In this document: positions 1 through 7,506 of the stretch, piece after piece
Position numbering within the stretch: the first letter of the stretch is position 1
Layout of the letters: each line of letters opens with the position of its first letter
From: an uncultured Oscillospiraceae bacterium
GTDB taxonomy: Bacteria > Bacillota > Clostridia > Oscillospirales > Oscillospiraceae
Direction: 5' to 3'
Length of the DNA: 61,667 nucleotides
NCBI GenBank assembly: GCA_944386835.1
Contig: CALXCQ010000089.1
Span: 1-61,667, forward strand
Position numbers and translations under genes: made by a program
The notes under the pieces: model-generated
Seen by the model: the letters and a program-made list of their open reading frames with translations, nothing else
Told to the model about the DNA's origin: nothing
The model's database searches: none

Positions 1-1
1 A

Positions 2-70
2 CTCTTGCTCATGAAGGATATGGCCCCCTCTCGTCAAGTTGTTGTCCACAGCTCCAACTTTAACCGATGA
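2..70 (+). CDS. Possible C-terminal tail of a gene cut by the window edge
   Basis: An open frame enters from the left edge and stops with TGA at 68-70, giving about 22 residues ending in SSNFNR. There is an internal ATG at 11, but no convincing ribosome-binding site precedes it. It lies inside an inverted repeat (11-25 with 71-85), so it may equally be untranslated sequence. I do not recognise the peptide. Confidence 0.2.
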   Translation, partial: LLLMKDMAPSRQVVVHSSNFNR

Positions 71-85
71 GGCCCTATCCTTCAT
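11..85. repeat. Imperfect inverted repeat downstream of nfo
   Basis: Positions 11-25 pair with 71-85: a ten-base perfect outer arm (ATGAAGGATA with TATCCTTCAT), one mismatch, then GGCC with GGCC. The loop is about 45 bases. The stop codon of nfo (82-84) lies in the right arm. The plus-strand side is followed by CCCTTTTTATT, so it could act as a terminator for a plus-strand gene entering from the left. The long loop makes that uncertain. Confidence 0.35.
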
Positions 86-966
86 CCCTTTTTATTCGAC
101 TGTCCAATATGTATTGTAATCCTACAGTTCCCGGAACCGGATAGAATTTGCCGCAGAGCCATAATTTCCCGCGCGTATCCATCCAGTTCGTTCGGCGTCT
201 CCAGGACTACCGGCAGGCCTGCGATCTGAGGATGACAAATGATTCTTCTGACAGTCTCCCACCCCAGATATCCATCACCCAGACAGGCATGGCGGTCTTT
301 ATGACTCCCTCTGGGATTCCGACTATCATTCAAATGAATAGCTTTCAACCGTTTCAGCCCGATTTCCTTATCAAATTGGGTGAGTACCCCATCAAAATCC
401 TGAATGATATCATAACCTCCGTCATGAATGTGACAAGTATCGATACAAACTCCTATTTTGTCGTTTAAACAGACTTTTTCCAGGATCTCCTGCAGCTGTG
501 AAAACGTAGCTCCGATTTCACTTCCTTTGCCAGCCATGGTTTCCAGTAGAACCACTGTCGTTTGCTGGGGAAACATCACCTGATTCAGCGCATCCGCAAT
601 CACTGGAATGGCATATGCCGCTCCTTGTCCCACATGGCTGCCTGGATGGAAATTATAGAAATTCCCCGGTAAATATTCCATCCTGTGTAAATCTTCCGCC
701 ATAGTCTGCACTGCAAATTCGCGCACACTTTCACTTTGGGAACACGGATTGATAGTATAAGGTGCATGGGCAATAATGGGACCAAAGTGTTGCTCTTTCA
801 TCAGTTCCCGCAACTTTGCACAATCCTCCAAATCCAGCGGCTTACTCTTTCCACCCCGGGGATTCCGCGTAAAAAACTGGAACGTATCCGCGTGAATTTG
901 AGATGCCGTAAGCCCCATGTGGTAAAACCCTTTAGCACAAGAGAGATGACAACCAATATATGGCAT
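82..966 (-). CDS. nfo: Endonuclease IV (AP endonuclease family 2)
   Basis: Class II apurinic/apyrimidinic endonuclease of base-excision repair: it cuts the DNA backbone 5' of abasic sites using a three-metal zinc centre. The 294-residue TIM-barrel protein has the usual family length (about 280-300). The expected metal ligands are visible: H67 (AHAPY), H107 (NFHPGSH), E142 (LLETMAGKG), D176 and H179 (CIDTCHIHDGGYD), H211 (HLNDS), D224 and H226 (HKDRH) and E256 (LETPNE). A GGAGG site six bases upstream supports the ATG at 966. It is transcribed alone, divergent from the WYL regulator. Function is confident from motif completeness. Confidence 0.96.
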   Translation of the reverse strand: MPYIGCHLSCAKGFYHMGLTASQIHADTFQFFTRNPRGGKSKPLDLEDCAKLRELMKEQHFGPIIAHAPYTINPCSQSESVREFAVQTMAEDLHRMEYLPGNFYNFHPGSHVGQGAAYAIPVIADALNQVMFPQQTTVVLLETMAGKGSEIGATFSQLQEILEKVCLNDKIGVCIDTCHIHDGGYDIIQDFDGVLTQFDKEIGLKRLKAIHLNDSRNPRGSHKDRHACLGDGYLGWETVRRIICHPQIAGLPVVLETPNELDGYAREIMALRQILSGSGNCRITIHIGQSNKKG

Positions 967-1225
967 AAGAATCCTCCATAAATGTTATAAGTTTGCTTTT
1001 TGATGTTTGATGGGCTGCTCTGGTATCAAACGAGACTTCGCCAATTGCTACGCAAGATTCTGCCTCAGTGAAATACTCAAGTTTCCGTCCGACACGAAAA
1101 TGTCTGCATTTGCTCTGTCAAAGCTGGTCACTCCAAAATCCAATCCTTTTGTGCAGTTTCTTCGCGTTTTTCTCCCGCTTGTGTTTCTCGCGTTTTATGT
1201 TACACTGAGAACAGGAGGTGGCACC

Positions 1226-2218
1226 ATGGCAAAGTGTGAAAATCAAAAAGGTAAGCTTCTCTATATTAAAGATTTTTTAGAACAGTACACAGATGAAGAC
1301 CATCCTGCCTCTACGGGAGAAATCCTGAAATACTTAAACAGCCACGGAATTCCCGCTGAAAGAAAGAGTATTTATTCCGATATCGCACAACTCCAGGCTC
1401 TGGGGATGGATATTGGTTTGCAAAAAGGAAAAGGCGGTGGATATTATTTGGCCAGTCGCCTGTTCCAATTACCGGAATTAAAACTTTTGGTAGATGCCGT
1501 TCTCTCATCCCGATTCCTGACAGAGAAAAAATCTTTGGAATTGATTAAAAAGCTTTCCTGTTTGACCAGTCAACATAATGCGAAAAAGCTGCGACGCCAG
1601 GTTGTTGTCTCAGGACGGGTCAAGAGTATGAATGAGAGCATTTATTATAATGTCGACTATCTCCATGAGGCAATCGCCGAGAATTTGCAAATTACATTTC
1701 GTTATTTTGATTGGGGTATTGACAAAAAGCGGCACTACCGTCCCAAACTTTACCAGGCCAGCCCTTATGGTCTTTGCTGGACAAATGAAAACTATTATCT
1801 GATTGCTTATGCAAATCCCCACGGTATTACTCACTACCGGGTCGACAAAATGGCTTCTTTATCTCTTACCGATCTGCCAAGAGAATTCCCGCCCGAAGCC
1901 CAAAATTTAGATTTGGCAGCCTATGGAAAAAAAGTTTTTGACATGTTTGGCGGGGAAGAAACAACTGTGAAATTGCGGTTCCAGCGCAATTTAGCCGGTG
2001 TGGTCCTGGATCGTTTCGGAAAAGAGGCCATGCTAATTCCAGACGGTGATGAAGCCTTTTTGCTGACAACCCAAATCTCTGTCTCTCCCAGTTTCCTCAG
2101 CTGGTTGGCCGGGTTTGGTGAACAAGTTCAAATTTTATATCCAGACTCAGTGAAGAAGCGCTTTTGTACCCTATGCCAAAATTGTCTCAGCCTATACAGA
2201 GATTTTACCACAGATTAG
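1226..2218 (+). CDS. WYL-domain transcriptional regulator with N-terminal HTH
   Basis: Predicted DNA-binding regulator of 330 residues. Residues ~28-60 form a DeoR-type winged helix (STGEILKYLNSHGI then KSIYSDIAQL). A WYL-type ligand-sensing domain follows at about 130-230, with a variant of the diagnostic core (SPYGLCWTNENYYLIAY, HYRVDKM), and then a C-terminal WCX-like extension. The frame is open from 1007, but the ATG at 1226 is chosen because AGGAGG lies at 1213-1218, seven bases before it. The nearest divergent neighbour is nfo. WYL proteins often respond to nucleic-acid ligands, but the ligand and targets cannot be read from the sequence. It is followed by a strong hairpin terminator. 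Confidence 0.88.
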   Translation: MAKCENQKGKLLYIKDFLEQYTDEDHPASTGEILKYLNSHGIPAERKSIYSDIAQLQALGMDIGLQKGKGGGYYLASRLFQLPELKLLVDAVLSSRFLTEKKSLELIKKLSCLTSQHNAKKLRRQVVVSGRVKSMNESIYYNVDYLHEAIAENLQITFRYFDWGIDKKRHYRPKLYQASPYGLCWTNENYYLIAYANPHGITHYRVDKMASLSLTDLPREFPPEAQNLDLAAYGKKVFDMFGGEETTVKLRFQRNLAGVVLDRFGKEAMLIPDGDEAFLLTTQISVSPSFLSWLAGFGEQVQILYPDSVKKRFCTLCQNCLSLYRDFTTD

Positions 2219-2241
2219 CCTTCCAATCTGGATATTGTAAA

Positions 2242-2281
2242 AGCAGCGAACGCATGAGATTACGTTCGCTGCTCCTTTATT
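2242..2281 (+). terminator. Rho-independent terminator after the WYL gene
   Basis: An 11-bp perfect stem, AGCAGCGAACG (2242-2252) with CGTTCGCTGCT (2263-2273), has a ten-base loop and is followed by CCTTTATT. It sits between the convergent WYL and mrp genes and may partly serve the minus strand, though the T-run there is weak. Confidence 0.8.
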
Positions 2282-2326
2282 GCCGATAACCAATACCTTT
2301 TGTCCATCAGTTCCTAGCGGCAAAAT

Positions 2327-3151
2327 TTAAAGCTGCTCGATTAAATCAGCTGCCTGAGCCACTGCAGAGACATCCATCTCTTCAATCCGACCGCAGTCGC
2401 TTAATTCCGCCACTGCAGGATCCAGCGGCAGGCGCGCGAGCACGGGCAGGGCATATTCTGCAGCAATCTTTTCCAGATGACTGGTGCCAAAAACAGAAAT
2501 CTCTTTGCCGCAATCCGGACAACGAAGGAAACTGTAGTTTTCTACCAAGCCTATAATATGCTTGTGCATCATCTTCGCCATGTTAACTGCTTTACCCACA
2601 ATCATAGACACTAGATCCTGGGGAGAAGTAACAATCACAACGCCGTCAATCGGCAAAGACTGAAATACGGTCAGTGGGACATCCCCTGTTCCAGGAGGCA
2701 TGTCTACAAACATATAATCTACATCTTCCCAAATTACGTCACTCCAAAATTGCTTAACAGCACCTGCCAAAACAGGTCCTCTCCACAATACCGGCGCACT
2801 CTCATCATCCAGCAAAAGATTGATGGACATAATCTGTACACCGCCTTGGCTGATAGCCGGTATAATTCCGTCTTCCCGCGCTTGCCGGCATTCATTGACG
2901 CCAAAAGCACGCGGAATCGATGGACCGGTGATATCCGCATCCAGAATGGCTGTACGATACCCTTTTTTCTCCATGGCCAACGCCAGCATGGCCGTAACCG
3001 TACTTTTTCCGACACCGCCTTTACCGCTGACTACCGCAATAACCTTATTTACTTTAGACTTGGGATTAGACGGCGCCAACAGGCTTTCTTCTGTCCGGCT
3101 TGCACAATTTTCATTGCAGCCGGCACAATTACCATTGCAGGCCTCACTCAT
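2327..3151 (-). CDS. mrp: Mrp/NBP35-family P-loop ATPase (Fe-S cluster carrier)
   Basis: ATPase thought to carry and transfer iron-sulfur clusters in the cytoplasm. The protein is 274 residues from the ATG at 3151, chosen because AGGAGG (complement of 3159-3164) stands seven bases upstream; an in-frame ATG at 3181 would add ten residues without a site. The N terminus is Cys-rich (CNGNCAGCNENC). The deviant Walker A motif GKGGVGKST lies at about 43-51, the switch region is VDMPPGTGD, and a C-terminal CPDC pair is the expected bridging-cluster ligand of the family. It stands alone between YdcF-like and the WYL terminator. The Cys-rich N terminus resembles NBP35-type more than the minimal Mrp. 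Confidence 0.9.
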   Translation of the reverse strand: MSEACNGNCAGCNENCASRTEESLLAPSNPKSKVNKVIAVVSGKGGVGKSTVTAMLALAMEKKGYRTAILDADITGPSIPRAFGVNECRQAREDGIIPAISQGGVQIMSINLLLDDESAPVLWRGPVLAGAVKQFWSDVIWEDVDYMFVDMPPGTGDVPLTVFQSLPIDGVVIVTSPQDLVSMIVGKAVNMAKMMHKHIIGLVENYSFLRCPDCGKEISVFGTSHLEKIAAEYALPVLARLPLDPAVAELSDCGRIEEMDVSAVAQAADLIEQL

Positions 3152-3217
3152 GTTATATCCTCCTTTGTTACAAAACGCCACTTTCTTACCGTATTGTATG
3201 CACTCCCCTTTTTAAAG

Positions 3218-3976
3218 TCAAGAGGTGCCGCTGAGCGCTGCTACAACTATTGCTTTGGCAAATGCAAAAATTTCCCGTAAATAGTAATTCCAAAGCAGAA
3301 TTTTTGGGGTTGTCTCACTGGACAGGCCCAGCGGATCCATCCCCAAAGTAGAGGCAATATATTTTGCTCTCGGCATATGAAACTCGCTGGTGATAAGAAG
3401 CACCCGATGCGTATCTATTCCCTGTGCATGGGCCACATCCATGGAAAACTGTAAGTTTTCTCGCGTATTGGTCGCTTCTTTTTCCAGTAAAATCCGCTCA
3501 GGATTGATACCCTGTTCTTCTAGATAGCGGTACATGACTTCTGCCTCCGTATATGCTTCGTCCGGGCCTTGTCCGCCTGAGACTACCACGCAGGCATCTG
3601 GCTTACGTTGAAGGTAACTGACCGCCAAATCCAGACGCTCCTGCAACGTACGCGATGGCTGATCTCCCTGAACCTGAGCTCCCAGTACTACCACAAACTC
3701 CACATCCACCTGACTGATATCGTCGGAGCGGCCTTCCCACGACAGCCATACACACAGTGCTGCCAGGATCCCAGCTCCCACCCAAAGAACTGCGGAAAGT
3801 ACTTTTTGCAATCTTCTTTTTCCCGTTTTTCTTGCAATCCATTCCAGGGCTAAAACTGCCCCGCCGAAAAACAGGAAAAGGCAGCTGCTAACCTGAAGTG
3901 TAAACGGTAAAATCCAGAGAATTACCCCCAGTCCCACTAAGAAGACACCAAAACAAATCGTAATCCGGGACTTCAT
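3218..3976 (-). CDS. YdcF/ElyC-like DUF218 membrane protein
   Basis: 252-residue protein with two or three N-terminal hydrophobic segments (to about residue 75) followed by a DUF218 domain: FVVVLGAQVQGDQPS, VVSGGQG, EAEVMYRYLEEQGI, EKEATNTRENL, LITSEFHMPRA. Homologues (SanA, ElyC, YdcF) are envelope-associated and linked to cell-wall integrity, but the biochemical reaction is not settled. The start at 3976 is chosen because its ATG overlaps the stop of the upstream ABC-F gene as ATGA and a GGATGG stretch precedes it. The open frame continues 12 codons further up. It is the last gene of the comEC-holA-rnmV-ABC-F operon. Confidence 0.85.
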   Translation of the reverse strand: MKSRITICFGVFLVGLGVILWILPFTLQVSSCLFLFFGGAVLALEWIARKTGKRRLQKVLSAVLWVGAGILAALCVWLSWEGRSDDISQVDVEFVVVLGAQVQGDQPSRTLQERLDLAVSYLQRKPDACVVVSGGQGPDEAYTEAEVMYRYLEEQGINPERILLEKEATNTRENLQFSMDVAHAQGIDTHRVLLITSEFHMPRAKYIASTLGMDPLGLSSETTPKILLWNYYLREIFAFAKAIVVAALSGTS

Positions 3977-5853
3977 TCTCCATCCTCCAACTGACTGGAT
4001 AATTGCTCCCATTGCTCATAAAGTCCGTCAAGAACCGCCTCTTCCTGGGCCTTTTCCTCCAAATACGTATTCAACTTTTCATACTCTGTTGCCGTTTGTG
4101 CAATTAAAGAATCATATTCCTTTACCTTTTTCTCCTGCTGGGCAATCTCACGCTCCAACCGCTCAATTTGTTTTTCTAAATTCTTACCCGGTTTCTTGGG
4201 CCGCTCTTTTTTCTCTTTTGCCGGCTTCGGAATTTGAACTTTCTGCTGCGCCTCATGAGCCTTTATGGCGCGATATTTTTCATATCCACAGGGATAATCC
4301 CGTATTACGCCATCTTCTAACTCCCAAATTCGAGTGGCAAAACGATTCACAAAGTAACGGTCATGGGAAACAAAGAGTAAAGCACCGTCATATTCCTCTA
4401 TGGCACACTCCACCCATTCCCGTGCCGTAATGTCCAAATGGTTGGTCGGTTCATCTAAAATTAAAAAGTTGATTTTCTCGTCCATCAGCATACACAGCCG
4501 CAGTCGGGACTGTTCTCCGCCTGATAATGTGCCTACCGGTTTGAACACATCCTCTCCCTGGAATAAAAATGCCCCCAGGCGATCTCTGGCGACCTGTACC
4601 GAACAGTTCTTTTCATACACCATGGTATCCAGCAAAGACCGCTCAGGATGGGAAAAATGTATAATTTGTGGCAGATAAGCCGTCTTTACCGTCGGTCCGA
4701 ATTTTACTTTTCCTCCGGCCGGCTCCTCTCCTAAAATAACCCGCAAAAATGTGGTTTTCCCTGTACCATTATCTCCAAGGAGCGCAATTCGCTCTCCTCC
4801 TTCAACCAAAAGAGATACATCAGAAAATAGTAGCCGTTGGCCAAAGGACTTTGTCAGCCCCTTTAGGACCATAACTTGATCACCATAAAACTCTTTTTGG
4901 CTGAACTGGGCATGAATGGACTTTTCTTTTTGAGGACGTTTCGTTTTCTCAATTCGCTGCATCCGATGTTCGATAGCCATGGCACGGCGATATAACGTTC
5001 GATTGTTTATTCCCCATCCCTTCATTCTCTGAAGGGTATAGTCCAATTGTTTGATTTTTGCCTGTTCCTGTTCATATTGCTTGAGTTGCAAGTTAAACCT
5101 GGCCTGCTTTTCCTCCATATAGAAGGAATAATTTCCCGAATAGAACTCTGCCTTACCATTTTGAATCTCGATAATACGGCTGACAACCCGATCCAAAAAA
5201 TACCGGTCATGGGAAATTGTCAAAACCGTCCCCTTGTATTTCAGAATATACTCTTCCAACCACTCCACACTTTTTAAATCCAAATGGTTTGTCGGTTCGT
5301 CCAGAAGCAAAATATCCGTTTGCTCCAGAAGCAGTCGGGCTAAATTTACCCGGGTCTTTTCTCCACCGGAAAGCTCACAAAACAGTTGTTGGCGCATGGA
5401 CTCTCCAATCGCCAGGCCGTTGCAGATTTTATCTGTTTGCACATCCATTTCATACCCGCCACCAACTTGGTAACGGCTGGACAGCTCATCATATTGCTTC
5501 AGTATCTCTGCTGGCGCATGTACTGTCATTTTTTCTTCTAAATCTTCCATCTTTCGTTTGAGATTTTTAAGCTCCCGGAATGCACTGCGCAGTACATCTT
5601 CTACCGTAAATTCCGCAGGGTATCGGGGAATCTGGGAAATCAGGCCCAGTTTTTTCCCTGCAGCAATGGCTACTTCACCGGTGTCATACTCGATTTCTCC
5701 TGTGAGAATCCGGAATAAGGTAGTCTTACCGGCCCCATTGCGTCCCATCAGGCCGACTCGCTCCCCTTCCTGGATTTCAAAGGAAAGACCATCTAATAAA
5801 TTTTTGTCAATTTCAAAGGCCTTTACCAGGTCTTTGACGGAAATATCAATCAT
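3973..5853 (-). CDS. ABC-F family ATPase (Uup/YdiF type)
   Basis: Soluble duplicated ATPase of 626 residues that acts on ribosomes or nucleic acid rather than as a transporter, since no membrane segments are present. NBD1 has Walker A GRNGAGKTT near residue 38, signature LSGGEKTRV and Walker B LLLDEPTNHLD. A charged linker follows, then NBD2 with GDNGTGKTT, LSGGEQSRLRL and LILDEPTNHLD. The last ~90 residues are Lys/Glu-rich and strongly coiled-coil, as in Uup and YdiF. It overlaps rnmV by four bases (ATGA) and the YdcF-like gene by four. Antibiotic-resistance ABC-F proteins share the fold, but nothing here argues for resistance over a housekeeping role. Confidence 0.92.
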   Translation of the reverse strand: MIDISVKDLVKAFEIDKNLLDGLSFEIQEGERVGLMGRNGAGKTTLFRILTGEIEYDTGEVAIAAGKKLGLISQIPRYPAEFTVEDVLRSAFRELKNLKRKMEDLEEKMTVHAPAEILKQYDELSSRYQVGGGYEMDVQTDKICNGLAIGESMRQQLFCELSGGEKTRVNLARLLLEQTDILLLDEPTNHLDLKSVEWLEEYILKYKGTVLTISHDRYFLDRVVSRIIEIQNGKAEFYSGNYSFYMEEKQARFNLQLKQYEQEQAKIKQLDYTLQRMKGWGINNRTLYRRAMAIEHRMQRIEKTKRPQKEKSIHAQFSQKEFYGDQVMVLKGLTKSFGQRLLFSDVSLLVEGGERIALLGDNGTGKTTFLRVILGEEPAGGKVKFGPTVKTAYLPQIIHFSHPERSLLDTMVYEKNCSVQVARDRLGAFLFQGEDVFKPVGTLSGGEQSRLRLCMLMDEKINFLILDEPTNHLDITAREWVECAIEEYDGALLFVSHDRYFVNRFATRIWELEDGVIRDYPCGYEKYRAIKAHEAQQKVQIPKPAKEKKERPKKPGKNLEKQIERLEREIAQQEKKVKEYDSLIAQTATEYEKLNTYLEEKAQEEAVLDGLYEQWEQLSSQLEDGE

Positions 5854-6455
5854 TTTTCTTCCTCAATTTGGCAACATATTTGCATAAATTCCTCTCGGCT
5901 GTACAATGCGTTCAGCGCCTGTAGCAAAGCGTTGGCGCTCATATGTTCCGGCAACTGCAAAGACCGCAATAGCGCTTTCCGCTTTTCCCGGCTGTCTCGT
6001 CCACCGGACAGGCCTAAACCGGCTAAATCAGCCTTGGTCAATTCTTCCTTTTTCTGGGTATTGGCACTCCATGCGGTTTCCATTGTCGCACCTGCATTTT
6101 GCAGAGCCTTCAGCAAAACTTCCGCCGGCATCCCTTCCACCCCCAGTTTCCCTTCTTTACCTGGCTTGGCCTTCCTCTTTTCTTTCCCGTACACATCCGG
6201 AATGTAGGCATGAAGGACTTTATCTTTTGGAAGCGCCCCTTTTAGGTAGTTTCGGATTACAAATCCAGCCCCGTCGGAATCGGTCAGGATAATAAGGCCC
6301 CGTTTCTCCGCCACCTGCCGTAAAAATCCAAGGAGCTTTTTATTATGCATCACGCCGAATCCTTCCAGGGTAATCACCGGTGCTTCTACCAATTGTAATA
6401 GCGTGTTCTTATCATAACGTCCTTCTACCACAATTGCTTCTCTTATTTTAATCAC
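5850..6455 (-). CDS. rnmV: Ribonuclease M5-like Toprim protein
   Basis: 201-residue Toprim-domain protein matching RNase M5, which matures the 5S rRNA precursor in Gram-positive bacteria. The Toprim acid residues are visible: E11 in IVVEGRYDK, and D59 and D61 in ILTDSDGAG. A C-terminal DUF4093-like region (GLSGGRDSREKRKALL) completes the usual architecture. It overlaps holA upstream by eight bases and ABC-F downstream by four, so translation is probably coupled. No rRNA gene lies in the window, so the substrate assignment rests on family knowledge. Confidence 0.88.
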   Translation of the reverse strand: MIKIREAIVVEGRYDKNTLLQLVEAPVITLEGFGVMHNKKLLGFLRQVAEKRGLIILTDSDGAGFVIRNYLKGALPKDKVLHAYIPDVYGKEKRKAKPGKEGKLGVEGMPAEVLLKALQNAGATMETAWSANTQKKEELTKADLAGLGLSGGRDSREKRKALLRSLQLPEHMSANALLQALNALYSREEFMQICCQIEEEK

Positions 6456-7500
6456 ATTGTGCCTCCTGTGCCAACTGAATCAGGAAAAGTTCCAAAAGCC
6501 GCTGGGGGTCATCCACAGAGTTCTTAAGTGCATAATCCGTCCGCATGCTTGCCAATAAAGCCTTCTGGCAAAATTCCACAGATACACGTCTGGCTGCTTC
6601 CATAGTTTTTTTCGCCGCATATTCTGAACGAAGGCCCGTCAACTGCATTAGCCCTTCGCTCCCCTTCCCTCGCTGTAAGAGCACTTTTGCACAGTAAGTT
6701 CTCCGCAAATTGCTCCCAATTGCACCTAAAATGGCAATCGGTTCTTCCTGCATACGCAACACCTGATGCAGCCGCAACATTGCCGTATCAAATTCCCTCA
6801 AAGCGATGGCATTGGTAATATCATAGACAACTGCATCTAAAACCGGCTCTACCAAAGTTTCAATGTCCTGTTTTTGAATTTCTGCACCGGAGGCATACGC
6901 GCAAAGTTTGGGGATTTCGGAAGCCATAGTGGTCATGGAATTCCCTGTTCTGAAGCACAGTAATTGGCAATTGGCGTCGGTAATTTCTTTTCCCTCCGCT
7001 TTCACATGCCGGCGCACCCAGGCTGACAGATCCGTAACCGACTGTTTTGGAAACTCTACCAGGCACAAATTTTCCTCTACAAGTGTGTCCAGCTTTTTCT
7101 TGCGTTTATCCCGTTCAAACCCATCTCCATAAGTGAATACTAAACAACAGTGCTCAGGAATGTCCTCCAAAATACCGCAAATATATTTCATATCTGCCTC
7201 GGAAGCCTTGTAAAAGTTTATGTCCTCAATTTGCACTAAAGTTCTTTCCGCCATCATAGGGAACGCTTCTACTGCATCTACAACCTGCTCCCAGGCGATA
7301 TTCTCCTTGTGAAAGCGGTGGTAATTTAAATCTGCAGCCGGCCCCTTCAACAATTCTTTTTTTATTTGTTCAAAGTATGTTTCCCTTAAATAAGCTTCCT
7401 CTCCATACAGGACGTACCCCCGCTGTAAACTGTGCTGCTTTAAATCCTGCTTTAATTTTCTGAAGCCGGAAACCGCTTTTTCTTCCTCACGTTTTGCCAT
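6448..7500 (-). CDS. holA: DNA polymerase III delta subunit
   Basis: Clamp-loader delta subunit (350 residues, family norm about 330-350), which opens the beta sliding clamp. The N-terminal AAA-like fold shows GYVLYGEEAYLRETYFEQI, and the middle shows the typical LEFPKQSVTDLSAWVRRHVK-like block and LLCFRTGNSMTTMASEIPKL. The C-terminal collar domain carries PIAILGAIGSNLRR. The ribosome-binding site AGGAGGTGA contains the stop codon of comEC, so the two genes are translationally linked. holA directly downstream of comEC is a common Firmicutes order. Confidence 0.95.
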   Translation of the reverse strand: MAKREEEKAVSGFRKLKQDLKQHSLQRGYVLYGEEAYLRETYFEQIKKELLKGPAADLNYHRFHKENIAWEQVVDAVEAFPMMAERTLVQIEDINFYKASEADMKYICGILEDIPEHCCLVFTYGDGFERDKRKKKLDTLVEENLCLVEFPKQSVTDLSAWVRRHVKAEGKEITDANCQLLCFRTGNSMTTMASEIPKLCAYASGAEIQKQDIETLVEPVLDAVVYDITNAIALREFDTAMLRLHQVLRMQEEPIAILGAIGSNLRRTYCAKVLLQRGKGSEGLMQLTGLRSEYAAKKTMEAARRVSVEFCQKALLASMRTDYALKNSVDDPQRLLELFLIQLAQEAQCD

Positions 7501-7506
7501 CTACTT

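Noticed and set aside
3973..5853. Antibiotic-resistance assignment for the ABC-F protein
   Set aside because: It has the Uup/YdiF-like C-terminal coiled coil and a housekeeping operon context; nothing specific to resistance ABC-F proteins is visible.
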